A stretch of DNA of 64,000 nucleotides from Zerene cesonia (lineage: Eukaryota > Arthropoda > Insecta > Lepidoptera > Pieridae): contig NC_052122.1 in assembly GCF_012273895.1 (NCBI RefSeq), positions 9,920,001 through 9,984,000 on the forward strand, in the 5' to 3' direction. The notes under the pieces are model-generated. The model worked only from the letters and a program-made list of their open reading frames with translations, had not been told where the DNA came from and made no database searches. Made by a program: the position numbers and the translations under genes. Below are positions 42,263 through 54,170 of this stretch, piece after piece (position 1 is the stretch's first letter; each line of letters opens with the position of its first letter).

Positions 42263-44171
42263 AATTTATATGTATGTAATTGTTTATATTAAAAGATATT
42301 CTTATTATTTGTATCAAATTTATAATTACTACAGTACCAACTTCATTACTTTATAACTATAACTTTAATATTGTTAACAAAAAGTTACGTATAACATAAT
42401 TTACGAGCTTTTCGCCTAGCCCGTTCCGAACGATGAGGGAAGTTTTAAAATCGGTTCCGAACTGTACAAACCTTACAAACATACATACAAAAACACAAAA
42501 CACAACAAGCACGGTCCTCTTTATTATACTAGTCCAGACGAGAGTAGTAATGCACGACCCGGGCTATGTTTACAAACGTAGTTATTATGTAGGATTACAT
42601 GTATAAGCAAAGCTAATTCTAGGATATTAATTAGAACAACTTCGTAATTCAACCCCAGCAATGAGCAACGCAATACTGTAAAATAGTTTAATGATATCAA
42701 TTCCATTATTATACTGCAATAGTTTTCCATTGATTTAACGTAATCATATTGCAGGGATGGTTGTGATAGAAGGATAATAGCAAGCATAGTTTAAAAATAT
42801 GATAATTTTTATGATAAATAAATGTATTTCATGATTAATTTATATTTGTTGATAATTCTTACGTACAACTCATTTAATCGTAAGTATAATTATAGTAATT
42901 TTATACAAATAACATGTAACTTTTTTGTTATTATTATTATATGTTTTTATCGGTATCTTAGTCAATTATATAAAAAATTCGAAATCAGACATGCAGAATT
43001 CACATTTCTAATATCTTACTCTTTAGAACTTACTCCATTAAGCTTTCCATATTTCTATATCTGTGGCTGTACTGATTAGCTTGTAGAATTGTTATATATG
43101 TATGTCAAAGAAAAACATTTTATTCTACGTGTCGGTTTTTTTCTTGGACTTGTTCCATCTAAGGAAACTAAGAGACTCTACGTTGATAAGCGTGTTCTTG
43201 GATGGGATGTTGCCTTTTGTATTGAGGATGTTTGAGGTTACATGAGTGTCGGTAAGATAATTGTTGGAACTGATGTTTATTGCTGGCAAGATATTTAATT
43301 ATTTGTGTTAAACAAACACGAATTCAAACTTAAAATGAGAATTATTTTCCACCCTTTTGTACGGTGATATGTAGTATTTTACATATAAGTATTGAAAATT
43401 TTCATAATATTCTTTCAACTAATCTTCATAAGAATGTTAATAAATAAAAAATGAAATGAATTTAAGAGAGATCTCCGTATAGTATCGGACAAAAAAGGGC
43501 TTTTAATTATGATGAGGTTCCGGATGAAATAAAAATAATCACCCAAATCACGTGTACAGCTTTTGGATGGTCCTTGGTTCGGCATCGAAGTTATGTGATG
43601 TGAACGTTTCACAAAATTTCTAGGGTTTATATTGGAAAAAAGCCAAAGAGAAAATTGATCAGTAGTTGTACGGATACTTCCTCATAAAATAAAGGACCAT
43701 TATACATATGTAGAGCTTTTATTTTGTTTCTGTATGATTGTATAAGCGAGTCTTAGCTTAGTATTTTTTGTATTATTTCACAAATTAATTCTAGTAAGAT
43801 CGATTAATTGGCCTCGAAAACATTCGCACAATACATCATGAGAATTTGACAGCTGTTTCTGAGATTAAACTGTTTTTGTTTTATACATTTTTATTTATTA
43901 CATTAATTACACACACATTATTTACATACGTATGTTATTTATTAGTACATTAAATAGTCTCCTATTTACACCACTTATAACTCAAAAACAAATTTGCGTA
44001 TGTTTATGATTCTTGGTTTGTTATCTCAACTACCCGGGTGAAGACGGATAGAAGGTAGTATGTCTATATGCATACATGTCTACATACATAATTGATCATT
44101 TGAAGATCGATGATATGTTGAATACCAACATTTTAAATATACGAAACATTTACATTAAAATCATTTAATAA

Positions 44172-44405
44172 TGAGCTCTGGAGGTTAGTCGTTAGAATCT
44201 CGGACTTGACGCGAAATATCAAAGGCTCGAGACCAGAGTATAAGAAATAAATCACCACTGCACTAACCGGTGAAGAAAAACCTCGTAAGGAATATGTGAC
44301 ATCTGCAAACCCGCACTTGGCCAGCGTGGTGAAATATGGCCCGAACGCTCATTCATAGTAGGCCTGTCTCCATGCTGTGGTACCTAATACGGACTTATGG
44401 TGACG
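44172..44405 (+). repeat. Diverged family-2 SINE copy
   Basis: CTCTGGAGGTTAGTCG head, GGCTCGAGACCAGAG B-box-like word, CACTGCACTAACCGGTGAAG, CCGCACTTGGCCAGCGTGGT and AGTAGGCCTGTCTCC near the 3' end. Many differences from the intact copies, so an older insertion. Confidence 0.6.
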
Positions 44406-45002
44406 ATGAATAGGAAACAAAAAACACTACAATACATGCAAAACAATTAAATATGAATAATTAGTACCAAAACATCTATTTTTTTTTTTTGAATAAACAA
44501 TTAATAGCAAAAACACTATTTGCAAAGTTTCGAAAAACAATTAATATATCGATATACATGATGTCATCATGGCAAAGCACCATATCAAACACAACTTAGT
44601 GTTATATTATCTGTGGTTCACAGTGAGAAGTTTTTGGTATTGATGACACTAGCAGTGCCGTAAACATTCAAAAATATCTATTCAAATCGTATTTCCCACT
44701 AGCCACAGATGAAAATAAAAAAATACGGAGAATGATTTAAAATTCAGCCAGCACTTGTCGATCTCCATTTTAATCTTTACATTATTAGTTTCTTTTTGTG
44801 AATTTTAATTAAGCATTATTGGCGTAAGTAATAATAATACTCACATTTGTATTAATATTAAATCCTCATTTATTTGTATGGCAACTAGTTGAATAAAGTC
44901 ATTCGCCCATATATGATCCCACAGCTGAGCAAGTGCGGGTTGGCAGAACTAAAGAATTTTTGAATTTACTACGAACCCTAATAATATTCCTCTCAATCTA
45001 TA

Positions 45003-45288
45003 TTCATCATCATAAACATCATCATCCGCAGCCGTTATATGTTCCCACTGCTGGGACACAGGCCTCCTATAAGGGATCAGCCCATAATCCACCACGCTGG
45101 CCAAGTGCGAGTTGGCAGATGTCATATGTCGTCGAATTTTTGATTCTCGGACATGCCGGTTTCCTCACGATGTTTTTTCACAGATAAATTGAAAAATCAA
45201 TTATACCTTCACGCTCGCCAGGTCTCGAAGCCCGACTTATCGATATTGAAAAGTCTGAGGCTCTCACCACTGAGCCACCACTACTTAT
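45003..45288 (-). repeat. tRNA-derived SINE (family 2), reverse copy
   Basis: Read on the minus strand: head AGTGGTGGCTCAGTGGTGAG near 45287, CGAGACCTGGCGAGCGTGA, middle CATCGTGAGGAAACCGGCAT, 3' part AGGAGGCCTGTGTCCCAGCA and a GATGATG tail at the left end. Confidence 0.85.
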
Positions 45289-45615
45289 GTAATAATAATA
45301 ATAACGTAATGTTTTAAAACAGTAAGTTAAATACAATATATTCGTACCGTAGTCACAACTATTTGCACTTAATGTAAATGAAAATCATATCTATATTACG
45401 CATAAATGCACTTAAAACGGTTAATATTTGTTATAAAAATCCTTCACACAAGGCTATCCATAGACCAACGCCCTATTTCTAAACAGAATAATTAATATTA
45501 GAATATTTATTTAAGTTTGAGCAGTGTTGGGCAAGTGTCGTGGTACTTACTGGTCAATGGTCATGCGTAAGTACCTAGTGTTGAAATATTTCTGATATTT
45601 TTATTTTTAATCAAG

Positions 45616-45832
45616 AAGGTATGTGTGTTTAAAAATGTATTATGTACTAATTAGATTTTTACATGATGTTACCTTCGATCATTTATGGCAAGTGTATTAA
45701 ACATACTAAATTTATAATAAATTAAACATGTGAAAATACAATTTCTTTATTTTATTTAAAATTATGAGAGTAATGGGTATTTACCCACCAAATCTAATTA
45801 GTACATAATACATTTTTAAACACACATACCTT
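45616..45832. mobile_element. Perfect 43-bp inverted repeat pair (foldback or MITE-like, 217 bp)
   Basis: 45616-45658 (AAGGTATGTGTGTTTAAAAA...) is the exact reverse complement of 45790-45832, separated by 131 bases. Perfect arms this long suggest a recent terminal-inverted-repeat element or inverted duplication. No open frame inside and no clear target duplication outside. Confidence 0.8.
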
Positions 45833-45914
45833 ATACAAATGATGAGTAAGTTATTTCTTTTAACATAATATATTCGACGCCAACACTCTGACCTAACAGA
45901 TCTGAGACCTGGTA

Positions 45915-46097
45915 TAAAACGCCCCGGCTTCGCCCGTGTTACATAATATATAGCCTATAGCCTCCTCAATAAATCTACCCTATGGCTATCTAACACTGAA
46001 AGAATTTTTCAAATCAGACCAGTAGTTCCTAAGATTAGTGCGTTCAAACAAACAGACAAACAAACAAACTCTTCAGCTTTCTAACATTAGTATAGAT
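45915..46097 (-). repeat. Short interspersed element, family B (reverse copy)
   Basis: CGCCCCGGCTTCGCCCGTGT, GCCTCCTCAATAAATCTACC, CAGACCAGTAGTTCCTAAGA and ACAAACTCTTCAGCTTTCTA ACATTAGTATAGAT. Good match to the reverse complement of 37195-37372. Confidence 0.65.
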
Positions 46098-46860
46098 AAA
46101 TTATAACAGAAGTAGGCATTACAAGAACTTTTTTTAGGGCCAAAAAATACCAACGTTATAATCGTATGTATTTATATTTTTGTTGGTTTTTCTTGTAAAA
46201 TGGTTATATCGTATTACCGACAGACTGATCTAAAGAAATAAGGCTATTTGCAATGCAGCTACGTATCTGGAATGCCGTCTACGAACGTAATAGCAAACAT
46301 TTAATTACTGATGAATACTAAAGCTTACCAAATATCCAGTGCGGCGTTTTTTATGATTTTTTTTTTCGAATCGTCTACCATATCTTCACTTCACTTCTTT
46401 ACTCTTTACAATATAATAAAACGATATACGAAAAAATTTTTAATATGCTTTAAAGTCAATGCCTTACTAGATATAATGTATAATATTATTTTATCTGTGA
46501 TATAATACACTAAGCCTACCCCAGAGGCAATTCGCAGCGAGATGTTAAAACAAGCAAATGTAGGTACTACTACATATATATGCAATAATCTTCGTGTACA
46601 CCACGCATTTAGAAGTGGTACGCCATTTACAAAGTAAGAAATGCCACCGTAATGTGACAGAATGTTATTGCGAAGTATACCAAGGTCCAAAGAGTGATCC
46701 AGCTGTGATTAATTTGGATTGATCGAGAGAACGAGTCTTGTGGTACGAGAATCGAATTAATTGAAGTAAAACTATATTAATTACACGTAAGCGTATCTAA
46801 TTTTCAGACTCAAAAATTTACAATTTTTTTTTAATTTCGCCTTGCATGTAAATACTTATT

Positions 46861-47010
46861 TTAGGCGTCATTTCCATTGGCATTTTTTGTTATTTTTTCT
46901 GCCTGTCCTTGATACACATTCGCCCTTTCGACTAGTTGACCCGGCGCGTCCCTATTAAAAATAAAACCGCAAAATGGAATCATTACAACAAGAACATATG
47001 TAATCCTCAT
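46861..47010 (-). CDS. Tiny open frame with signal-peptide-like start, unknown
   Basis: 49 codons from ATG 47010 (after TATATAAA) to TAA at 46861. Residues 1-19 (MRITYVLVVMIPFCGFIFN) are hydrophobic like a signal peptide; the rest (RDAPGQLVERANVYQGQAEK...) is polar. An acceptor-like TTTTTAATAG precedes the RDAPG part, so it may instead be an exon fragment. Not recognised. Confidence 0.2.
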   Translation of the reverse strand: MRITYVLVVMIPFCGFIFNRDAPGQLVERANVYQGQAEKITKNANGNDA

Positions 47011-47134
47011 TTTATATACTTTACTTAACGGAGAATCGTTATGGTAAAGAAAGGGAAATGCCCAAAAAGTGGTCATCGACCCTCACTTCACTAGTTCACT
47101 AGTTACTACATCTCTAGAACATCGTTAAAATAAC

Positions 47135-47347
47135 GTGACAATAAAACATAAAAATTCGTGTCTATTTATACCGTGTCTAAACGAATTAATTTTATTACCA
47201 GCTGCTACGGAAGAATTGCAAAAGCTAGATACACTGTTCTATAGAGAAATTGAAGAAACTATACGTAAATTCTTAGAACAAGTCAATGAGCCAGTTTTAC
47301 AATATATAAGCAAATACAACCTGGTATGGTATATGAACTGGCTCTAA
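47135..47347 (+). other. Open frame with acceptor-like start, possible exon remnant
   Basis: After TTATTACCAG (ending at about 47202) the frame reads ATEELQKLDTLFYREIEETI and then KFLEQVNEPVLQYISKYNL, which is amphipathic and protein-like, followed by a donor-like CTG|GTATGG or by a stop at 47347. No partner exon found and no family recognised. Confidence 0.2.
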
Positions 47348-50300
47348 ACGAGACAAGCCTCGTTGGCAGGAAGATATTGTAGACCTTTTGAACTCTATTT
47401 TCACCATAATGTCACAATGTAAACAAACATAATATATGATAACTTCATATAATTCTAAATCTGGTCTCTAATTTGTGGTTTAAATAAACATTTGACAGTA
47501 AAGTTTTTTGTTTAAAAAATAGCATTTGGATATATATTATAGTCGATTTTTATAAATTTAAAGTTTGCCTATTACCGTTTTTTGCTTTTACCTATAACAC
47601 AGATAATATAATACTAAGGCCATGCCTATGAATTAAATTATATTTATTTTTCATAAAACAGCTTTCATCATACAAAGAATGAGAAGAAAAAATTCACGCT
47701 TAATTTTATTCAATAGCGCCAGGGTAGATTCGTAATGGTTACAATAATGACCCATAATTTCATTTGGTTCACTTTCCGATGTAATTTACGTTGATAACAT
47801 GGAAATCGACGGTTTTAGATTGACTGTAACTTGTAACTGTTGCTTACAAAGTTGCATGGCACTAGGGTTGAATCTCGTTAAATATAAACTTTATCGTGTA
47901 TTAAGAATAAAATAAAACGAAACTATCCTATAATACTGAGTTGGATATTACATTATTTAAATGATTGTTTGGGTCACTGGTTCTTCACAAGTATCGCTGA
48001 AATATTATGATACCTTGTTCATTAAATTACAGTTTGATTGAACGTCAGGGACGTCAGTCACAGTTCATTTAACTCAAAGTACCTTAATTATTTTATTTTA
48101 AATCAGCATGAGACATTGTGTACATAATATATGTGTATAGAATTCCTACTTTTGGAGCGATATATAAAAAATTCAGCACATGGGAACGACATCCCTGTGG
48201 GATGCTTATGTACATGATAATATTACAGAGTCAACATTATGGGATATTTTCCGTAATCAATCTAGTTCTTTGGTTATAAACTGCAAATAATTTCTCGTGA
48301 GAACTATACGTATCACCTACTTTAGCGTGCGTGTTTTTTTGTTGACATAAACGATTGCATACGTAATTGCATTGGTCTTTTAATTTATGTAAACAATAGC
48401 TGCAACATGGTATTACACAAATTAATATTTTGAAACGAACACTCGCATCGTGTTGACGGATAAATTATGTTTAGAAATAGGATAATGTAAGCCTTGATTA
48501 AACTTATAATTTTCATCACTGAAAAACTAATAGATACCTACTTAAAGCTATTGCAATGCGAAAATAGCACAATATCCATATATACATATTTATATTACAT
48601 TCAGAGAGAATTGTTAAGGATATACGGAATGCTGATTTAATATTTTATTAAGTCGCAGTATCAGTGACCTGTTTTTTTTAAATTAGTTAACTCGGTAATA
48701 TGTTATATGTATTAATACTATAATATATCAATATACATTCTAAAACTTAATGGATTCTTTATGTGGAGCGATGACCCTATGAGCAATTGGAATATTTTTT
48801 TAATAAGTAATTTAATCTTAGAAGACTACGTATATACTTTCACCTGGTAGTCTTTACATTAATTATATCCGATTCTTTTTAATTTCGATACTGTTTGTTC
48901 AAATTTGAACTCCCTTTCGTACTACCGAAATGTAAATATCTTCCATAACAAAATTCCTAAGTCAAATCGTTATCAGGTCATTGCCCAACAACAGCCTTCA
49001 CACTCGGCTAATAAGAGATTTGAACCAGTTTTTTTATAACAACAATGCATCAAGCGTCGACTTTTTAAAATTTACCGTATACGTTGCGTATTTTTATATT
49101 TCATTTAATAAATTATTTTATACGGATTTTTGGATACTATAACTCGTATATTCTATGGTATTATCTTATCAGTGCTATAGCTAAAGTGTATAATTTGTTT
49201 TTTGTTGAGTTTATTATAAAATTGCTGATATTTAAATTTTAGTTGTATAAATGTTTTCTCAATATCTACAAGTACCTAAAAGTAACCAGAGGATCCTTTT
49301 ATGGCAAATAAATTTCGTTTTAGTAAATTTTAAATTATGAATAACAATAGTTCAATATAACGAAAACATGATTGGTGAATACATTTTGAGTTGAATACGA
49401 GAAAGTGCTATTTTAAAATGTTATTTCTGTGCCTAGTAATCTGGTTGCTACAAAAGCAAATTCTACTAATATGATATTTTTTTCTGTGTTTATTTAGACA
49501 GAATTTGTCAAAATCATCACTTCAATTCTCAAACGCAAAATTCGTGTTTACTGTTGTAATATATGCTGGTCAGTATTCAGGTTAAGATTTGGTAACCACC
49601 AAGCTGTTTTGTAATGTTTAAACGACTTCATAAAAAGAGTGGGTTCCAATTTGAACTACATTTTGTTTTTTGTGCTTTTCACTTTACAACTTTACTGGGT
49701 GAAGCGATTGTGATGATTTGTTTTTTATTTGAAGTTGTTGCCTTCCTCTTTTAATTTGCTTTCATTGTGGCAATTTAATGACGGTTTAGTTTTTATATAA
49801 TTTTTGCTTAAAACAACGCTCAGGTTTTTATTATTCTACCTAAACGGATGCTATTATAGCATCATGTATCATACATAAAAAGCTTAAAATAAATTTAAGT
49901 CTGTGCAGGGCATTACCCTAAATCTAGTAAATATTTTCGTAATTAACATTCTCATAATAGAATAGGCAATCATCGGTTTTGCTTAGAGGCCTCAGCAATT
50001 TGAGAGGTTAATTCCTAATTTTTAGCACATAATAATATAAAAACAAATATTCATCCATCAGAAAAGTATTTTTTTTTCTTAAAACATGAAAATACAAGTG
50101 TTTGCTAACACGATCTGAGCAGGTAGTATACTACATACCTGAGAGTTAGTCAACAATCAGTGTCAAGATTTTTCTTCAAATAACCCAAAAATATTCACAT
50201 TTCTATTATACTAGTACTTACTAGATATCTTAGTACTTGAATAACTTATAGTCGAGCCACCGAAATTCAATTGATTCCTTTTTAAAGACATACTAGGTAT

Positions 50301-52020
50301 TCATTTTAATTTCCTATCTGACCTCTAACTTCTTTAATTTTCTTAATCAAGCAACATTAATTTTATTTTGACGGGATGCTGTAATGTGATTTATAAGGAA
50401 CTAGTTAGTAGTCATAGGTATTATTATAACGTAGTATATGTAAGTTAAATGTTGATTAAATATATTATGATAAGTAGGAAATAATGTAACAAATTGCTTC
50501 ACACAGAAGCCTCATATTGCTCACCATAATTAGGTGCATGTATATAGAAAACATCCTACTAATATTATAACGCGAAACCGTGCCGCACAGTTGTTATTCC
50601 AAAGAGAATATGGCTACGCTACTAATGCATATAATATATTATCTGTGGTTATACTAATTTCGTGGGTAACTTCTTCATATTATATTATAGAAAAGAATCT
50701 TTAAATATGCACATCCTAATGAGGTTAATTTCTAAACAAAATCTAGTAGGTGCACATTATGTAATGTGATTACGGCTGAGTTTAAATTATATTTATAATC
50801 CGTACTACATACATTATTGTATGTCTATAGAGAATTATTATGTACCACCAATACAAAATAATGTCACAGGTTAGACCATTTACACAATAATTATAAAAAA
50901 TTACCAACAATTATTCGAATAACGATTAAACATTATAAATATATCTAATTTTAAATGTTATTAAAACAATAGCTTATTCATGATTTTATCTCAGAAGTAC
51001 TATTAAAGTAAATTAAATTTATATTAAGTGAACCATTATTTTTAATTACATGCGACCTTACAAATAATGTGAGACACAATTTAATGCTGATCATAACGTA
51101 TCTATTGTCAAGCGTAAATAAATAACATGAAAAAAACATCAAAAAACAAAAAAAACAATGAAAAAAACTAAAGGTAAAGGTAACATCCTGGGAATAACTA
51201 TTCCGTAGTAATACGTTCGTCCCGTAGTAAAAAAAAAATATTGTTTTAACATCATTAAAGCTACGCATTTTACAATCAGTAATAAAAATAAAACGAAACA
51301 AAATTTAGAACCCAAAAAAATACTTTAGACGACGGTTTATTCACATTGTGGTATGTGGTCATCTATAGGATAATTAATCAGTAACTTATATTTATGAATG
51401 AGTTCTGATTTTAAATATTATTAAAAAATATACTAGGAAATGCGGAGCTGGATGAGCAGCTAGTAAAAATATAGATAAGTATGTATTACTTATTGTGCAG
51501 ATGAAATATACCTTGCATAAAATACTATTTCAGCATTATTCTACTCATAATTAATCTTTGGGCATTGTGCTACAAATACCTAGGATTAATTCCGAGCTAC
51601 GGCCGTCACTTTTACTAAAGCTGAAACTCCAAACTTTTCAACTATTTTATTACAGTTGCTAGGGCAGTCAACTAGTTCAAATAAATGGATTTACTTGGTT
51701 TACTTATTAAGCTTATCCAAGAGTTTTGAAAAGATATGTTTTATAGATGTTAAATTTTTCTTTTATTTTTTAATCGTCACTAACACACACATACATATAA
51801 TTCTTCCGCTCGCACTGCCATGTTGCAAAAATAGCGTCGTTATGTCGTTCTTTGAAGAAATCCTTTCCCGAATAAATTTGCGAGAAAAAATGTAGGGATA
51901 AATAAATAATCGAATGGAGAATAGTTCCAAGATTTTTCGTTTCAATCACTTTTTCTTAGAATGTTAAGATTCGATATAAATTCAACGTTCGTGGATTTTT
52001 TAATCAAACATTATCATCAG
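47348..52020. other. Intergenic AT-rich DNA
   Basis: No open frame with splice support, no RNA gene and no repeat that I can name with confidence, apart from scattered AT-rich low complexity. Confidence 0.55.
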
Positions 52021-52026
52021 ATAAGT

Positions 52027-52165
52027 AGTAGCTCATAGCTCAGTGGTTAGGAATATGAGACATCTGCTGACACTCTTGGCCGGCGTGGCCAGCGGGATCA
52101 TGATTATGGCCTGAAAACCCGCATAGGCGCATTGGGACTAAATGTGTGCTAACCATATTTTATAA
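52027..52165 (+). repeat. Diverged SINE remnant (family 2-like)
   Basis: GTAGCTCATAGCTCAGTGGTTAG gives an A-box-like head, then ATGAGACATCTGCTGACAC, GGCCGGCGTGGCCAGC and GATTATGGCCTGAAAACCC. The B-box region is missing. Confidence 0.5.
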
Positions 52166-53565
52166 TCGCAACACCATGTATCGTTAATAATATAATAAGG
52201 AATCTCTCTAAATGCTTCATCATTATAATTCATTATCCTTGACTTGTATTTTGTTTAATAAGTGGTATTGTTAAGTAAAACAATAGGTGATTAATAAAGC
52301 TCTAACTAAATATTTTTTTCCCCATACCAATCACAACAAAAAACCATGAAGTGCGGTTTGGAAGACGCGCGCAATGAATGTCAAGCTCCTATCCGTACAA
52401 ATATAAAATAAAATATGTAACACTTTTTGATGTAGTTATAATCAATTATTCAAAAGAAGTTGTATTTGTGGTCGATTATGTATTTATTACGGCAACTGAT
52501 GTCTTGGTCACTCAATTTGGTGCATGCCCTACAGGTGCCCACATACTAAAGCATTCTGCAAGTCTGTCTCAGCTTACCACACGAAACGCTCACCATTGAT
52601 GACATACAACTCCAAGGTGTTAGTTACTTTCGTTATATAGGCTACCAGTTTCGCTTGAGGCATCTGCATGTAATTTTTACATTCCCTCTTGCGCATAGTG
52701 ACAGGATATGTAACAACTGTTTTATCGCTCAAGCACCCATGCTTGTAGGCCTTACTCACGAGACGGTAATTAAGACGGTGGTAATAAAGACAGTTAGGAG
52801 AAAGGATTGAGTATATATAAATAATACTTATGTTCTAAATATTTATATATAGAACAAAAACAACTTTTTGCCGCGTTTGATAAGATGTTTCACACATCTC
52901 TTTTGTATGTAGGTAAAGGCGCGGGCCTAAAATAATAATAAATAAAATCAAAAAGCACGCTACTACGCGATATAAATAACTAAATTATCTCACTTTCTCT
53001 TATTGTGAGTACTACGCCAGAAAATAAATAATTTAATACTGGCGATCGTACTCAGAATAGTAGAGAGATAAAGTAATAAAAATATTGTTATTATTACATT
53101 TATTTCTCCATACTATATTATTGGTCTATTATCCCCATTTTGATGCCATTAGACACAACCTACCGGTGTTTACATTTTATTGTGACATGTACGTTTAATA
53201 ATATATTTACTCACAAACAATTAAAAATCAACATGAATTCAACATCAACATGAAATCAATAAATCAATCATTACTCAAAATTGAAACACCTTTAGAGAAA
53301 TAATGTATCGCGTATGATTCACGATTTACGTCATTCTTTAAATTATCGAGACTGATGTTAAATAGATAAATAAAAAGACTCAAAAGTACATTAGCTGGAT
53401 AGAAATTTATTTGAATAAGTTAATGGTTGTGTGTTTTAAAACAAAATTCATTCTCTGATAATTTTTCTGATTGAACGTTTACGATTTTTTTTTTTTGTTA
53501 TACGTAAAGAGCGTTACTGAAAGTGCCGATTAACTTTAAATTCAGTTTTTTTTTAGCTTAAAGTT
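52166..53565. other. Intergenic DNA upstream of FAR
   Basis: No supported exon. The FAR 5' UTR exon and promoter should lie somewhere between here and 53971 but are not identifiable by reading. Confidence 0.5.
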
Positions 53566-53575
53566 ATGTTTGGTT

Positions 53576-53876
53576 AAAAGCAGTGGAGGCTCAGTGGTGA
53601 GAACCTTGTACTTCAAAATCGATAAGTCGGGGTTCGAGACCGGGCGAGCGCGCAGAAAAATATTTTGATTTTTCAATTTATCTGCGCATGTATTACATCA
53701 CCACTGCTAAAAACGGTGAAGGAAAACTTCGTGAGTAAACCGGCATGTCCGAGAATCGAAAGTTCGACAATATGTGACTTCTGCCAGCCCGCACTTGGCC
53801 AGCGTGGTGGATTATGGCCTGAACCCTCATAGGAGGCCTGTGTCCCAGCAGTGGGAACATATATGGGCTGATGATG
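53576..53876 (+). repeat. tRNA-derived SINE (family 2) with perfect 10-bp target duplication, next to FAR
   Basis: Head AGTGGAGGCTCAGTGGTGAG, B-box GGGGTTCGAGACC, 3' part AGGAGGCCTGTGTCCCAGCA, tail GGGCTGATGATG. Flanked by identical ATGTTTGGTT at 53566-53575 and 53877-53886. Ends about 85 bases before the FAR first coding exon. Confidence 0.92.
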
Positions 53877-53972
53877 ATGTTTGGTTGGACGTAACAAGTG
53901 CGACATTAATGCAAATAGAACACACATTATTCTCGAAAATCGGAATGATTCAAAATAAATCGTCTTTCCAGG

Positions 53973-54170
53973 ATGACGGCTGAAATGTCTGTAGCGGACT
54001 TTTATAAAGGCAAGAGTATCCTGGTGACTGGTGGCACTGGTTTCATGGGAAAGGTGCTGGTCGAGAAATTACTCTACAGCGTCCCCACCATCGGCAACAT
54101 CTACATACTAATGCGACCTAAGCGAGGCAAGTCGATCAATCAGAGGTTGGAGGAAATGCAGAGGTTACCC
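53973..54170 (+). CDS. FAR exon 1 (Rossmann dinucleotide motif)
   Basis: Starts one base after acceptor TCTTTCCAG; 66 codons ending RLEEMQRLP; donor CCC|GTGAGT. Contains SILVTGGTGFMGKVLVEKLL, the NADPH-binding turn. Confidence 0.95.
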
